A stretch of 64,000 bases of DNA. Source: Lewinellaceae bacterium (GTDB taxonomy: Bacteria > Bacteroidota > Bacteroidia > Chitinophagales > Saprospiraceae). Below are positions 26,267-37,600 of this stretch, piece by piece. Position 1 is the stretch's first letter, and every line of letters begins with the position of its first letter. A program made the position numbers and the translations under genes. A model generated the notes under the pieces. That model saw only the letters and a program-made list of their open reading frames with translations. It was not told the origin of the DNA and searched no databases. The stretch is from assembly GCA_020636405.1 (NCBI GenBank), contig JACJXW010000009.1, positions 124,001 to 188,000 on the forward strand, in the 5' to 3' direction.

Positions 26267-29200
26267 ATGAAAAAGACCGCGTCTCTTTTACTGAAAAGCT
26301 GCCTGGCGGCCAGTTTCCTTTTGGCGTCCGCGTGGGGTCTGCAGGCTCAAACCATCACCGGAACCGTATTTGAAGATTACAACGCCAACGGGCTGCGAGA
26401 CGTGGGCGAACCCGGCGTGGGCGGTATTACCGTCAACGGCTACCTGGACGGCGACGCCGCCGGCGCTCCAACCCATACGGCGACGACCGCCCTCAACGGC
26501 GCCTACTCCATTAATACCGGCGGCAACGACCTCCGCCTGGAGTTCGTCATCCCGACGCCCCTGGTCTACTTGCGGCAGGGCGCCGCGGGCAGCACCAACG
26601 TCGTCTTCGCTTCTGACGGCGCCACCGGCGTGAACGTGGGCTTCAATAACCCTAGCAATTATTCCATTGCCAACCCGATCATGGCGACCTCGTGTTACCT
26701 CGCCGGCGATTATAATGACCCCATCGGCGGCCTGCGCGATGCCTTCGTCGGTGTTTTCTATGACTGGGGCCGGGTCCCCACGGTAGCTGACAACGACGAT
26801 GTGGTCGATGAAAACGGCAACAACCGCACTCCGTTGCATTTTGCTTTCAATAATGAGATCGGCACCACCTTCGGATTGGCCTGGAATCGCACCACCAATA
26901 CCGCCTACCTATCCGCCTATCAAAAGAAACATACGGATTTCGGCCCCGGCGGGCCGGGCGCTATTTACCAGGTACAGATCGACCCGGTATCCGGATTGGC
27001 GCTCTCGGCGCCCAGCGTCTTTGTTGACGTTGATGGTTTTTCCGGGATTTCCGTTTGCGGCTCGCACGGTAACGACTTGAATCCTGCTTCCGATCCGGCT
27101 ACGGCTAATCTGGTGGGGAAATGTGCTTTGGGCGACCTGGACATCTCCGATGACAATACCAAGCTCTACACAGTCAATCTCAATGACAAAAAGATCATCG
27201 AGATCGACATCGCTACCGGTACCATGTCGAACAACTGGAATTTCCCGGCCCTGAGCCAAAATGATTGTTTTTCCTGCGCCAATGCTAACGATGTCCGGCC
27301 TTTCGGCCTGAAATACCGCAACGGTAAATTGTATGTGGGCGCCGTCTGCTCCTCGGAGATTTCGCAGGACGATACGGAGATCAATGCATTTGTCTACCAA
27401 TTGGATCCCACAACCGGTACTTTTACCGAGTTCTTCTGCTTTAACTGGAATGACCTGGATCAGGGAGATAACAACCCCTGGATATCAGGCGCCGATCAGG
27501 AAACGCTTTCTCCCAATCCGAACAGATTTTACATATTTACCGATATCGAGTTCTATGGCAACGATCTGATCATGTCATTCAGAGACCGGCATGGGGATAT
27601 GCTGGGCGCCAATGTGCCGGGAGTGAGCCCTGACGCCCAGCCCCGCGGCGAGATCATTACCGCCTGGTTTAACACTTCGACCGGTCAATATGTACTGGAA
27701 AGTTCGGCCGACGGCTCAGCCGGGCCGGATCGTCCTGGCCCCGGCGCGCCCAATACAGGTGGTTTCGGTGATGATACCGAATTCTACTGGCAGGACGGAT
27801 ATAATACGGCCAACCCCTACTCCGGCGCCCGGCACTCCGACCAGTCCTTCGGCGGCCTGGCACAGATCAATGTGCAGGACATCATCATGACTGCCCTGAC
27901 ACCCAGGCAGCCGCATGGCGTGGGCCAAACCGGCGCCGGCGGTTTTTCCTGGTTGAGCAACACCCTCGGAACGGCCTCTAAGTGCTATACCCTCTATGAT
28001 TCAGGAGATATTGAGCCGGGTACTACGCTTTCTAAGGCCAATGGCCTGGGCGACATCGAAGGCCTCACCACGCCGGCGCCCATTGAGATCGGCGACTACG
28101 TCTGGGTGGATACCGACCAGGACGGCGTGCAGGATCCCGGCGAAACACCCATCCAGGGCGTGACCGTCGGATTGTATAAAAATGGTAACCTGATAGCGAC
28201 GGACGTGACGGATGCCAACGGAAAATACCTGTTTACCAGCCTGGAAAACCCGGTTTACTCCGGCGCCGAGATCGCGCAGGTCATCGAAACGAACGACAAT
28301 ACACAGGACAACCGCGCCAGGCAGTTCAGTAATGGCAATATGGAAGTCGGCAGTTTTGATATCAACGACGAATTCAGAGAGTGGGGCGCCATCCGGTTTG
28401 TTGCCGACATTCCGCAGGGAGCTACCATCACCTCTGCCTATGTACAATTTCAAAGTGATGACTCCGGTCTTCCGGAGTCCGACCCGTCCGAGGTGCGTTT
28501 CTACGCCGAAGACGTCGATGACTCCCCGCTCTTTGTGGATGTTTCGAATAACTTGTCAAGCCGAACCCGGACCAGCGCTTTCGTAGATTGGACGGTTCCT
28601 GCTTTTACGGTTCCCGCGGTAGCAACGGCAAACGAACGTTCCCCCAGCCTGGTCTCCATCGTACAGGAAGTGATCGACCGGGCGGGCTGGAGTTCCGGAA
28701 ACCACCTTTCCTTCCTGATCGAGCGGGGACTAAACGGCAATGATGGCGATCGTACCCTTCAAGGCCGGCCGGTTCTGGTCGTCGAGTGGACATCCGCAAC
28801 GCCCGTCTCCGGAACCAACACTGGCGACATCCTGCCCGATATGGCCTACGAAGTGCGGCTCGATCTATCGCAGTCGCCCATCGCCACGCCGGGCTATACG
28901 CTGACCACCGCCAACTCCGCCGCTTCCGGCTCCCTGACCAGCAACGATCCCGGCGCCGATATCCGCGACAGCGACGGTACGGACAATGCCGGCACGGCGG
29001 TCATCGCCTTCACCACCGGCGCCTGGGGCGAAAATAACCATGGACTGGACTTCGGTGTCAGCGATGCAGCTAATTGCTCCCTGAACACCCCCACCATTGT
29101 CGCCACCTGCGATGACAACGGCACCCCCGCCGACCCAAATGACGATACCTTCATGTACACCATCAATGTAACGGGCACGAATACGGGCGCCACCTACTCC

Positions 29201-31609
29201 ATCAGCGGCGACGACACGCGCAGCGGCCTGGCCTATAATACGGTAAACGGCCCCTACGGCCCCTTCCCGATCACGGGCGGCGACCTGACGATCACCATCA
29301 CGGATGTGGATGATGCGGGTTGTCAACTAGTGAACCAGACGGTGACTGCACCGGCGACGTGTAGCAATACGTGTGAACTGAACGCGCCGACGATCGTCGC
29401 CACCTGCAATGACAACGGCACGCCTGCCGACCCAAGCGACGATACCTTCATGTACACCATCAATGTAACGGGCACGAATACGGGCGCCACCTACTCCATC
29501 AGCGGCGACGACACGCGCAGCGGCTTGGCTTATAATACGGTAAACGGCCCCTACGGCCCCTTCCCGATCACGGGCGGCGACCTGACGATCACCATCACGG
29601 ATGTAGATAATGCAGGCTGCCAACTGGTGAACCAGACGGTGACGGCGCCGGCGACGTGTAGCAGTAGCAACGATGGTTGCGATTGTACCGACTTCATCTA
29701 CGTGAACGATACAGATGTGGGTACAGGTGTAACGCACCGCTTCGAGGTCGATCCAACCGATGGCAGTGTCACTGAGTCGCCTTCGTTATGGCTACCATCT
29801 AATATGACAATTCAAAATAATCATGGGATTGCTCAAGATCTGAATGGGAATTTATATGTAGCAGGTACATCCGAAGGTGATATTTTCCGTTTGGATGCCT
29901 TTGGGAATATTTTGACCCCGACACCCTGGTTTAATAATGATCCTGTCGTCAATGGTATTCAGGTAAAAACGATTAATTACGGTTTCCGGGATAATACGAT
30001 GTATACCGTTTCCGCGGATTATCGATTCGTCGTTGCCATTGATTTATGTACCGGGGAAATACTGGGCAGAATGTTTTTGTATGGTGGGGTAGAAGAATTT
30101 GATGCAAATGTCTGGGGTTTCTATGTAGATGATAACAATTGGTACGCCGTGGACAGAGGAACGGCTAGTAATCCGCTCTCAAATAGCGTAGTTTATTCCG
30201 GGCCGCTGGACGAAAGTTTCTATGCGCCAATTGGCGATCCTGTCACCAATGCCGGTACTGCTTTGTTTACGCTGCAAACCCCAAATGGCTCAACCACCAG
30301 TAATTCCAGTTATCGGGGTGGAATGGGAATTACACGGGATGTAGCTGGTAACTTTTATGTAGTGGAAGATCAGCGGATAGATGGAGGGAATGATGATCCA
30401 ACGATCGTTAAGTATGATGCATCCGGTAATCCGATCGCTTCCATGACCAACGCAACTCCGCTTACGGCTAATGCCTCAAATGGTCTTGTCGGTTGGGCTG
30501 GTGCACGGGGCATTACTTACAGCCCGGCCTCAGATAAGGTTTATGTGGGTAGTAAAAGTAACTGTCTGACTGTATTTGAAACAGATCTAACCGAACTGAT
30601 CTCCCTCAATATTGGAAACCCCGCGGATGGTCGCCCTAAGGCCATCGGTATTGTAACGCAGTGCTGCCCAGCCAGTACTCCGCAGAACCTGACCAATACG
30701 ATCTGTTATGACGGGACTAATGATGAAACCGTAAACCTCCAACGATTCCTGGAATGTGAAGGTATAATCACGGAAGGCGACTGGACGGAAATTAGTGACC
30801 CGAACAATGTATTTACATATAATGCGTGCAATGAGTCGGTTACGGTCTCGGGTATCGGTTGTGCAGTCTATCGCTTTAGTGCTGATGGAAATGGCGCCAA
30901 TAATGTATGTGGTGCTTTCCAGATTGATGTGACTATCTGTACCACGGACCCGCCTACCAATGGTTCGCCGGTGGTCATGACAGGTACATGTGGTATCGGT
31001 AATATTCCGAATGCTGATGCCACGGCAACAATCAGCAGTATTGTGAATGCGGATGTAGCAGGTATCAGCGCTGCAGGGACTACTTTCTATAATGGACCCG
31101 CCTACAACAGTGACCCAAGCATGAACCCTGCATTATTTGATGTTTCGGGAGGAACCTTGAACCTAAGTAACCTGGAGCATGGCAAGTCCTATGTCGTGCG
31201 TCTCTTCAATCAAGGCAACGGGTGTTCAAGAGATGTGCTGGTAACGGTCCCGACAATTGATTGTAACTGTTCCTTAAACGCCCCCACCATCGTCGCCACC
31301 TGCAATGACAACGGCACGCCTTCGGACCCTTCCGATGATACGTTCACGTACACCATCAATGTAACGGGCTCGAATACGGGCGCCACCTACTCTATTAGCG
31401 GTGACGACACACGAAGCGGCCTGGCCTATAATACAGTAAACGGCCCCTACGGCCCCTTCCCGATCGCGGGCGGCGACCTGACGATCACGATTACGGATGT
31501 GGATGACGCGGGCTGCCAACTGGTGAACCAGACGGTGACGGCGCCGGCGGCCTGTAGCAACGACTGCCCCACCATTCCCTGCGGCACGACAACTGTAATT
31601 AAAAATTGA
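26267..31609 (+). CDS. Large secreted multidomain protein (SdrD-B, beta-propeller-like)
   Basis: 1780 aa from the ATG at 26267, where MKKTASLLLKSCLAASFLLA forms a clean signal peptide; an upstream TTG (26183) adds 28 non-signal residues. Order: SdrD-B-like domain (TITGTVFEDYNANGLRDVGE), a propeller-like region (about residues 130-590), a second SdrD-B module (IGDYVWVDTDQDGVQDPGE) into which a ~160-residue DNRLRE-like domain is inserted, two ~97-aa repeats (C-x-L-N-[AT]-P-T-I-V-A-T-C), a second propeller-like region (about 1140-1480), two cysteine-bearing Ig-like stretches, and a third copy of the repeat. It stops abruptly after CGTTTVIKN with no T9SS sorting domain, so either it is held through its neighbour or its 3' end was lost. 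The next gene starts 35 bp on, probably in the same operon. No enzyme motif was seen; role presumably structural or adhesive. Confidence 0.85.
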   Translation: MKKTASLLLKSCLAASFLLASAWGLQAQTITGTVFEDYNANGLRDVGEPGVGGITVNGYLDGDAAGAPTHTATTALNGAYSINTGGNDLRLEFVIPTPLVYLRQGAAGSTNVVFASDGATGVNVGFNNPSNYSIANPIMATSCYLAGDYNDPIGGLRDAFVGVFYDWGRVPTVADNDDVVDENGNNRTPLHFAFNNEIGTTFGLAWNRTTNTAYLSAYQKKHTDFGPGGPGAIYQVQIDPVSGLALSAPSVFVDVDGFSGISVCGSHGNDLNPASDPATANLVGKCALGDLDISDDNTKLYTVNLNDKKIIEIDIATGTMSNNWNFPALSQNDCFSCANANDVRPFGLKYRNGKLYVGAVCSSEISQDDTEINAFVYQLDPTTGTFTEFFCFNWNDLDQGDNNPWISGADQETLSPNPNRFYIFTDIEFYGNDLIMSFRDRHGDMLGANVPGVSPDAQPRGEIITAWFNTSTGQYVLESSADGSAGPDRPGPGAPNTGGFGDDTEFYWQDGYNTANPYSGARHSDQSFGGLAQINVQDIIMTALTPRQPHGVGQTGAGGFSWLSNTLGTASKCYTLYDSGDIEPGTTLSKANGLGDIEGLTTPAPIEIGDYVWVDTDQDGVQDPGETPIQGVTVGLYKNGNLIATDVTDANGKYLFTSLENPVYSGAEIAQVIETNDNTQDNRARQFSNGNMEVGSFDINDEFREWGAIRFVADIPQGATITSAYVQFQSDDSGLPESDPSEVRFYAEDVDDSPLFVDVSNNLSSRTRTSAFVDWTVPAFTVPAVATANERSPSLVSIVQEVIDRAGWSSGNHLSFLIERGLNGNDGDRTLQGRPVLVVEWTSATPVSGTNTGDILPDMAYEVRLDLSQSPIATPGYTLTTANSAASGSLTSNDPGADIRDSDGTDNAGTAVIAFTTGAWGENNHGLDFGVSDAANCSLNTPTIVATCDDNGTPADPNDDTFMYTINVTGTNTGATYSISGDDTRSGLAYNTVNGPYGPFPITGGDLTITITDVDDAGCQLVNQTVTAPATCSNTCELNAPTIVATCNDNGTPADPSDDTFMYTINVTGTNTGATYSISGDDTRSGLAYNTVNGPYGPFPITGGDLTITITDVDNAGCQLVNQTVTAPATCSSSNDGCDCTDFIYVNDTDVGTGVTHRFEVDPTDGSVTESPSLWLPSNMTIQNNHGIAQDLNGNLYVAGTSEGDIFRLDAFGNILTPTPWFNNDPVVNGIQVKTINYGFRDNTMYTVSADYRFVVAIDLCTGEILGRMFLYGGVEEFDANVWGFYVDDNNWYAVDRGTASNPLSNSVVYSGPLDESFYAPIGDPVTNAGTALFTLQTPNGSTTSNSSYRGGMGITRDVAGNFYVVEDQRIDGGNDDPTIVKYDASGNPIASMTNATPLTANASNGLVGWAGARGITYSPASDKVYVGSKSNCLTVFETDLTELISLNIGNPADGRPKAIGIVTQCCPASTPQNLTNTICYDGTNDETVNLQRFLECEGIITEGDWTEISDPNNVFTYNACNESVTVSGIGCAVYRFSADGNGANNVCGAFQIDVTICTTDPPTNGSPVVMTGTCGIGNIPNADATATISSIVNADVAGISAAGTTFYNGPAYNSDPSMNPALFDVSGGTLNLSNLEHGKSYVVRLFNQGNGCSRDVLVTVPTIDCNCSLNAPTIVATCNDNGTPSDPSDDTFTYTINVTGSNTGATYSISGDDTRSGLAYNTVNGPYGPFPIAGGDLTITITDVDDAGCQLVNQTVTAPAACSNDCPTIPCGTTTVIKN
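29075..29662 (+). repeat. Two tandem copies of a ~97-aa module
   Basis: Copies at 29075-29365 and 29372-29662 are almost identical in DNA. Each runs from a Cys-x-Leu-Asn-x-Pro-Thr start through a DNGTPADP Ca-site-like loop to LVNQTVTAPATCS. The pair of cysteines at the ends may form disulfides. Confidence 0.85.
31268..31555 (+). repeat. Third copy of the ~97-aa module at the gene end
   Basis: Same module as at 29075-29662, 1.6 kb downstream, lying next to the stop codon at 31609. A substrate for recombination with the other copies and with the related one at 32776. Confidence 0.85.
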
Positions 31610-31640
31610 TTTCCTCATCACTCGATAAAAAATTGATTTC
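31601..31640 (+). repeat. Short direct repeat across the gene junction
   Basis: AAAAATTGATTTC occurs at 31601-31613 and 31628-31640. The first copy contains the stop codon of the upstream gene; the second ends 4 nt before the ATG of the giant gene. Confidence 0.6.
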
Positions 31641-31644
31641 AATC

Positions 31645-34600
31645 ATGAAAAGTTTTTTTACCACCAATTCCGGTCAATCAAACTCCCAGTCTTTGTTGAG
31701 CCGATGGGGAAGATCAAATAAGACATACTTCCGCATGGCATATCAATTAGGGCTTATTGCTATGCTGTTCTTTACGGTATCAATATCGGTAGCCCAGACA
31801 ATCCAGTTCAATATATCGGGTAATTACACCGGCTCCCCTAACAGCTATTACTGGGTGCAAGGATGGAGCCCTGCGACTTACGAAGCCATCTCGTTCTCTG
31901 CGACGGTAACTGCGGGAACAGGCGCCGCCAGTCCGTTGATTGGTCAATCCTTTTTGGCCTTCTGTGTCAATCTTGTCTATCCAGACCCTACTAATTCAAC
32001 AGTGTATGATTTCAGTACGGATGGTTCCACTCTGTCGTACTACGTGGGCGGTAGCCCCCCGGTGGGAGGTGGGCCGTCCAATGCCTGGTCGGTCAATACG
32101 ACCGAGAAATATAATGCGCTAAAAGACATATTTTATACCTATGCAGGCCAGTTGAATACGCTTGATAAGTCCACGACGGCTTATCATGATTTAGTGGCGG
32201 GTATCGACCTGGCAATTAGCGAAATACTACTCGATTACGATGGCACTCCGGCCTCTATGGACCTCTCTTCCGGCGATGCGCAAACCTATGCGAGTCCCCC
32301 GAATAATCCAATCCCGTCCAGTGCGGCGCTCACTTACTTTAACACTATTAAAAACTCGATCGTAGGTTCTGGTGTGGGCGCCGGCTTTGAACTTTATTCC
32401 GCCGGTCTTCCTGGTGAAGATGATCAGGATATAGTTTTCTTTCCTGTAACGGCTGGCCTTTGCACCAACCCCTCTGCCATCACTTTCAACCAGGATGCTC
32501 CCGACTGTTCAGGGGCTACCCCTCAAAATAACGGTACGATCAGCCTGGCCGGGGTGACCGATGGCACGCACTACGGCGTAAGCACGTTGAATGCGGGTTC
32601 GTACGACGGCCCTGCCTTTGCAAGCGCCACGCCCATACCGGGTTCGCTGCCGGCGGTGATCCAGTCTGCTATCCCGAATACGGGCGGCAGCTATATCGTG
32701 CGCATTTTTAATGGAGACAATGATTGCAAAACGGATGTGACGGTGACGGTAGATCCGGTGACGTGTTCGCCTAATTGCTCCCTGAACACCCCCACCATCA
32801 CTACTTTTTGCGACGACAACGGTACACCCGCCGATCCAAGCGACGATGTCTTCTTCTTCACCATAAACGTAACGGGAACCAACACCGGCGCGAGCTATTC
32901 TCTCACCATCGGCGGCGATGTCGCGACGGGCCTGAGCTACGGCGTGGATGAAGGAAACCCCTTCGGTCCCTTCCCCATCGCGGGCGGCAACCTGACGGCC
33001 ACCATTACGGATGAGGATTACCCTACTTGCCAATTGGTGGATGTGACGGTGACGGCGCCGGCGACATGTAGCAGCGACGCCTTCACCCCGGCTACTCCCA
33101 CCTGCCCCGCCGGTACGGACGTCCTGCACTGGACACAGTCCATTGACCCGGGTACAGGTGATCCATCCATCGTCGAATTGCGGTGTGACGGCACAACGAC
33201 CTACACCATACCTCCCGGGACGTACCCGGCCCTACTCACTTCCGGCGTATCGGTGACGGTCAATATTTCGGAGGTGATCTCCTATGACGGTTCGCCTACG
33301 CGCGCCAGTCAAACCCAAACAAATGAGCGGTGGCGCCTGGTGTTCCGCAAAGACGGATCTACCGTGGCCACTACCGGTTATACTAATGACATCACCGATG
33401 GCGTGGACCAGGCCAGTTGGGTTGGTTCCCTCGGCGTAATCAACTTGCCGATGGGCGCCGATGAGATCATCGTCGAACACTGGTGTGTGGACAATGGCCC
33501 GAGCGGAGAACCGGAATCGGTCTCTCCGACCAGTATTTGTCTGTCGGTCACGGGCTGCCCCGATCCATACCCGCTCTGCCCCGGTGAAAGTTATACCCTT
33601 ACAGCCGAAGACGGCTGGCAAAACTACCAATGGTGGTACGATGCCGACGGCGCCGGACCGGTTGCTGCTGTAGTGGTGGCCAATACCCGGGTTTTTGCCA
33701 ATGCCGATCAGCTGGGTACCTACTACTGGACAGCCGAAGACGGCAGTGCCTGCCCCGTGGAGGCCTGCTGCGAAATCGTACTGGAAGAAGGCGATTGCTG
33801 TACGATGGACGTCGTTTCAGCGACACCCACTCCCTGTGATCCGCTTACCAATACCTATTCGTTGGATGTGGTGCTGAACTATTCCGGTTCGCCGGGTGGC
33901 AACATCACGGTGAGCACCTCCAATGGCGGTATGGCGACCGTGGCGGCCACAACGAGCCCACAAACGGTTACGCTCACAGGGCTGACCTCTGACGGGGCGC
34001 AAAACATCAGCATCACCGCTTTCTTCGTAGATGAACCGACCTGTACGGATAATCTCTTGGATGCCTATGACGCACCTGAACAGTGCGACCTGGTGGCTGT
34101 CGGTAACTTCGTGTTCATGGACAACAACGAAGACGGGGTGTATAATGCCGGCGACATGCCCCTGGCGAACGTGACGGTGCAGTTGTACACCGCAGGCGCT
34201 GACTATGGGGTAGATCCGCCGCTGGCGACCGACATCACCGATCCTTCAGGGTACTATTATTTTGACAACCTGGAGGCAGGCACGTATGTGGTCTATATCC
34301 CGTCGTCCAACTTTGCTTCCGGCCAGGCGCTGGAAAATAAAGAATCGTATCCCGGGAATGATCCGGGTAATACGGACGACAACGATAATGGCGTAGATAC
34401 GCCGGTAAACGGCGGTATCGCATCGCTTCCGGTGGCGCTTACACCAGGCGGCTCTCCCGTCAACGAGGGAGGCGCCGGTGGCGAAGGCTCCGCGACCCCG
34501 CAATACGAGGGCTCCCTGCCGGATGCGAACGTGAACGAAACGGTGGACTTCACCTTCCGGCTCCGGGCAGACGTCATGCACGACAAGATTGGGCCGGTTG

Positions 34601-37600
34601 TGAGCGCCTTGAACGCCGACGGCTCGTACGACGTGACCTATACGATCATTGTACGCAATAACGGCGGAGCGACGATCGACTATGATCTGTACGATACGCC
34701 GACTTTTGACGACGATATTGCGATCAATGCTGCCAGCTATACCCGTGATGTGCCTGCCTTGCCGGCCACCCCGCTGTCTACGGTGAACGGGGCAGCCAAT
34801 ACCCTGGCGAGCGATGTGTCGATCGCGCCGGGTGCAGTGCAGATCTATACGCTGGCTTACAACGTAACGCTGGATCTGAGCGCCGGCTCCGGCGGCGACA
34901 ACATTTACACGGCTTGCGGAGAAAGCACGCCGGGCAATCCTGCTCCTGGCGAAGGCCTGTACAACATGTCTAGCCTGGATCTGAACGACGACAACACGCC
35001 GGAAGAAACAGACGAAGTCTGCGGCGACCTGCCGTATATCACGCACCGCAAAGATGTGGTGACCGTGAGCCCGGTACCGAATCCGGATGGCACCTACACG
35101 GTGACATACACGGTAGTTGTAGAAAACCTCGGTGGTGCATCAGGCACGTATGACTTGATCGACACGCCGACATTTGATGACGACATTACCATTCAGTCGG
35201 CCTCCTACAGCACGATGAACGTGGTTCCGTCGGTTGGCGGCGCGGCGCTGTCTACGATCAACGGCCAGCCGAATACGCTGGCAAATGATATTTCGATTGC
35301 AGCCGGAGCAACGCAAACCTATATGCTGACGTACTATGTGCGGCTGGACCTGTCGGCCGGTTCGACCGACGGCGGCGACAACATCTACACGTCGTGTGGT
35401 AATACGAATGAAACAGCCGGCCCGGTATCGCCGGATGGCTCCCTGCCCGGCCAGGGCCTGTACAATGCGACGTCGCTGGATTTGAACAACGACGGCACAC
35501 CGGAAGAGCGCGACGAGATTTGCGAAGACCTGCCGTACATCTCCATGACAAAGGTGCTGACTTCCGTTACCCAGCAACCCGATGGTTCCTATCGGGTGCT
35601 TTATACCATAACGGTGGTCAATAACGGCGGCGCAGCCGGCAACTACCACCTGACGGATTCGCCGTTGTTTGAGAACGATGTCACGATCACCGCTTGGGAT
35701 TACACTTTTGTAGATATCAATGGCGGTATTGCCAATGGGCCTTCCTTTATTGGCGCGCCGTCCATCCCAATTGATTTGGGTACGAAGACGCTTACGGCAG
35801 GTAATACTCATATCTACACGCTCGGATTCGACATCGTACTGGATTTGACAGGTACCCTGCCTGACGGCGGAGATGATGTCTATGATGCCTGTAACAACGG
35901 TGGCCCGAACGGTAACGGAGAGCCTGGTTACGGCCTATACAACATTGCCGAGATCGATCTTAATAACGATGGCAATACAGACCTGGAGGATGATGCCTGC
36001 GGCGATATCGAACTGGTAGCCGTAGGTAACTACGTGTTCATGGACAACAACGACAACGGCACCTACGATGCCGGCGACATGGGCATCGCCAACGTGACGG
36101 TGGAACTGTACGCTTCGACGGACAACCCGGGCGTTGACGCTCCGCTGTTTACCACGGTGACCAACGCCGACGGTTACTACTACTTTGACGAACTGAATGC
36201 CGGACAATATATCGTGTACATCCCGGCGAACAACTTTGCCACGGGCGGCGCTTTGGAAAACAAGGAGTCGTATCCGGGTGCGGACGCGGGCGATGTGGAT
36301 GATAACGACAACGGCCAGGACGCGCCGGTCAATGGCGGTATAGCCAGTGGTGTGATAACCCTGCAACCGAACGCTGAGCCAACCAACGAGAGTGGCGAAG
36401 GCGGCTCGGGCACGGGCACGCCGGCCTACCCGGGCACGCTGGACGATGACAACGTGAACGAGACGGTGGACTTCACCTTCGTGAACGAGAAAGTGGCGCT
36501 GGGTAACTTAGTGTTCATGGACAACAACGACAACGGCACATTTGACGGCGGCGACATGGCGCTGTCCAGTGTTGACGTATGGTTGTATGCAGCGGGTGCG
36601 GACTACGGCGTAGCCACCCCGCTGGCGATGACGAGCACGAATGCGAATGGCTACTACTACTTTGACAACCTGCAACCGGGGACATACGTAGTGTACATCC
36701 CGGCAAGCAACTTCGGTGCGGGGCAGCCCCTGGAAAACAAGGAATCGTACCCTGGCGCCGATACGGGCGACACGGTGGACAACAACGACAACGGGCAGGA
36801 CACTCCGGTGAACGGCGGTATCGTGTCCAACGAAGTGACGCTGACGCCGAACACGGAGCCGACGGGCGAGGCCCAGTCGGACTACCCGGGCAACCTGGAT
36901 GACGACAACGTGAACGGCACGGTGGACTTCACCTTCCGTACGGAGAAAGTAGCCGTTGGTAACTATGTCTTCATGGACAACAACGAGAACGGCACGTACG
37001 ATGTGGGCGACATGGGCATAGCCAACGTGACGGTAGAACTGTACGCCGCTACGCAAACGCCGGGCGTAGGCGTGCCGCTGGAGACGACGGTAACGAACGC
37101 TGACGGTTACTACTATTTTGATGAACTGAATGCCGGCCAATATATCGTGTACATCCCGGCGGGCAACTTCTCCACGGGCGGCGCTTTGGAAAACAAGGAG
37201 TCGTATCCGGGTGCGGACGCGGGCGATGTGGACAACAACGACAACGGCCAGGACGCGCCGGTTAACGGCGGTATAGCCAGTGGTGTGATAACCCTGACGC
37301 CGAACTCGGAGCCGGCCAATGAGTCTGGCGAAGGCGGATCGGGCACGGGCACGCCGGCCTACCCGGGCACGCTGGACGATGACAACGTGAACGAGACGGT
37401 GGACTTCACCTTCGTGAACGAGAAAGTGGCGCTGGGTAACTTAGTGTTCATGGACAACAACGACAACGGCACATTTGACGGCGGCGACATGGCGCTGTCC
37501 AGTGTTGACGTATGGTTGTATGCAGCGGGTGCGGACTACGGCGTAGCCACCCCGCTGGCGATGACGAGCACGAATGCGAATGGCTACTACTACTTTGACA

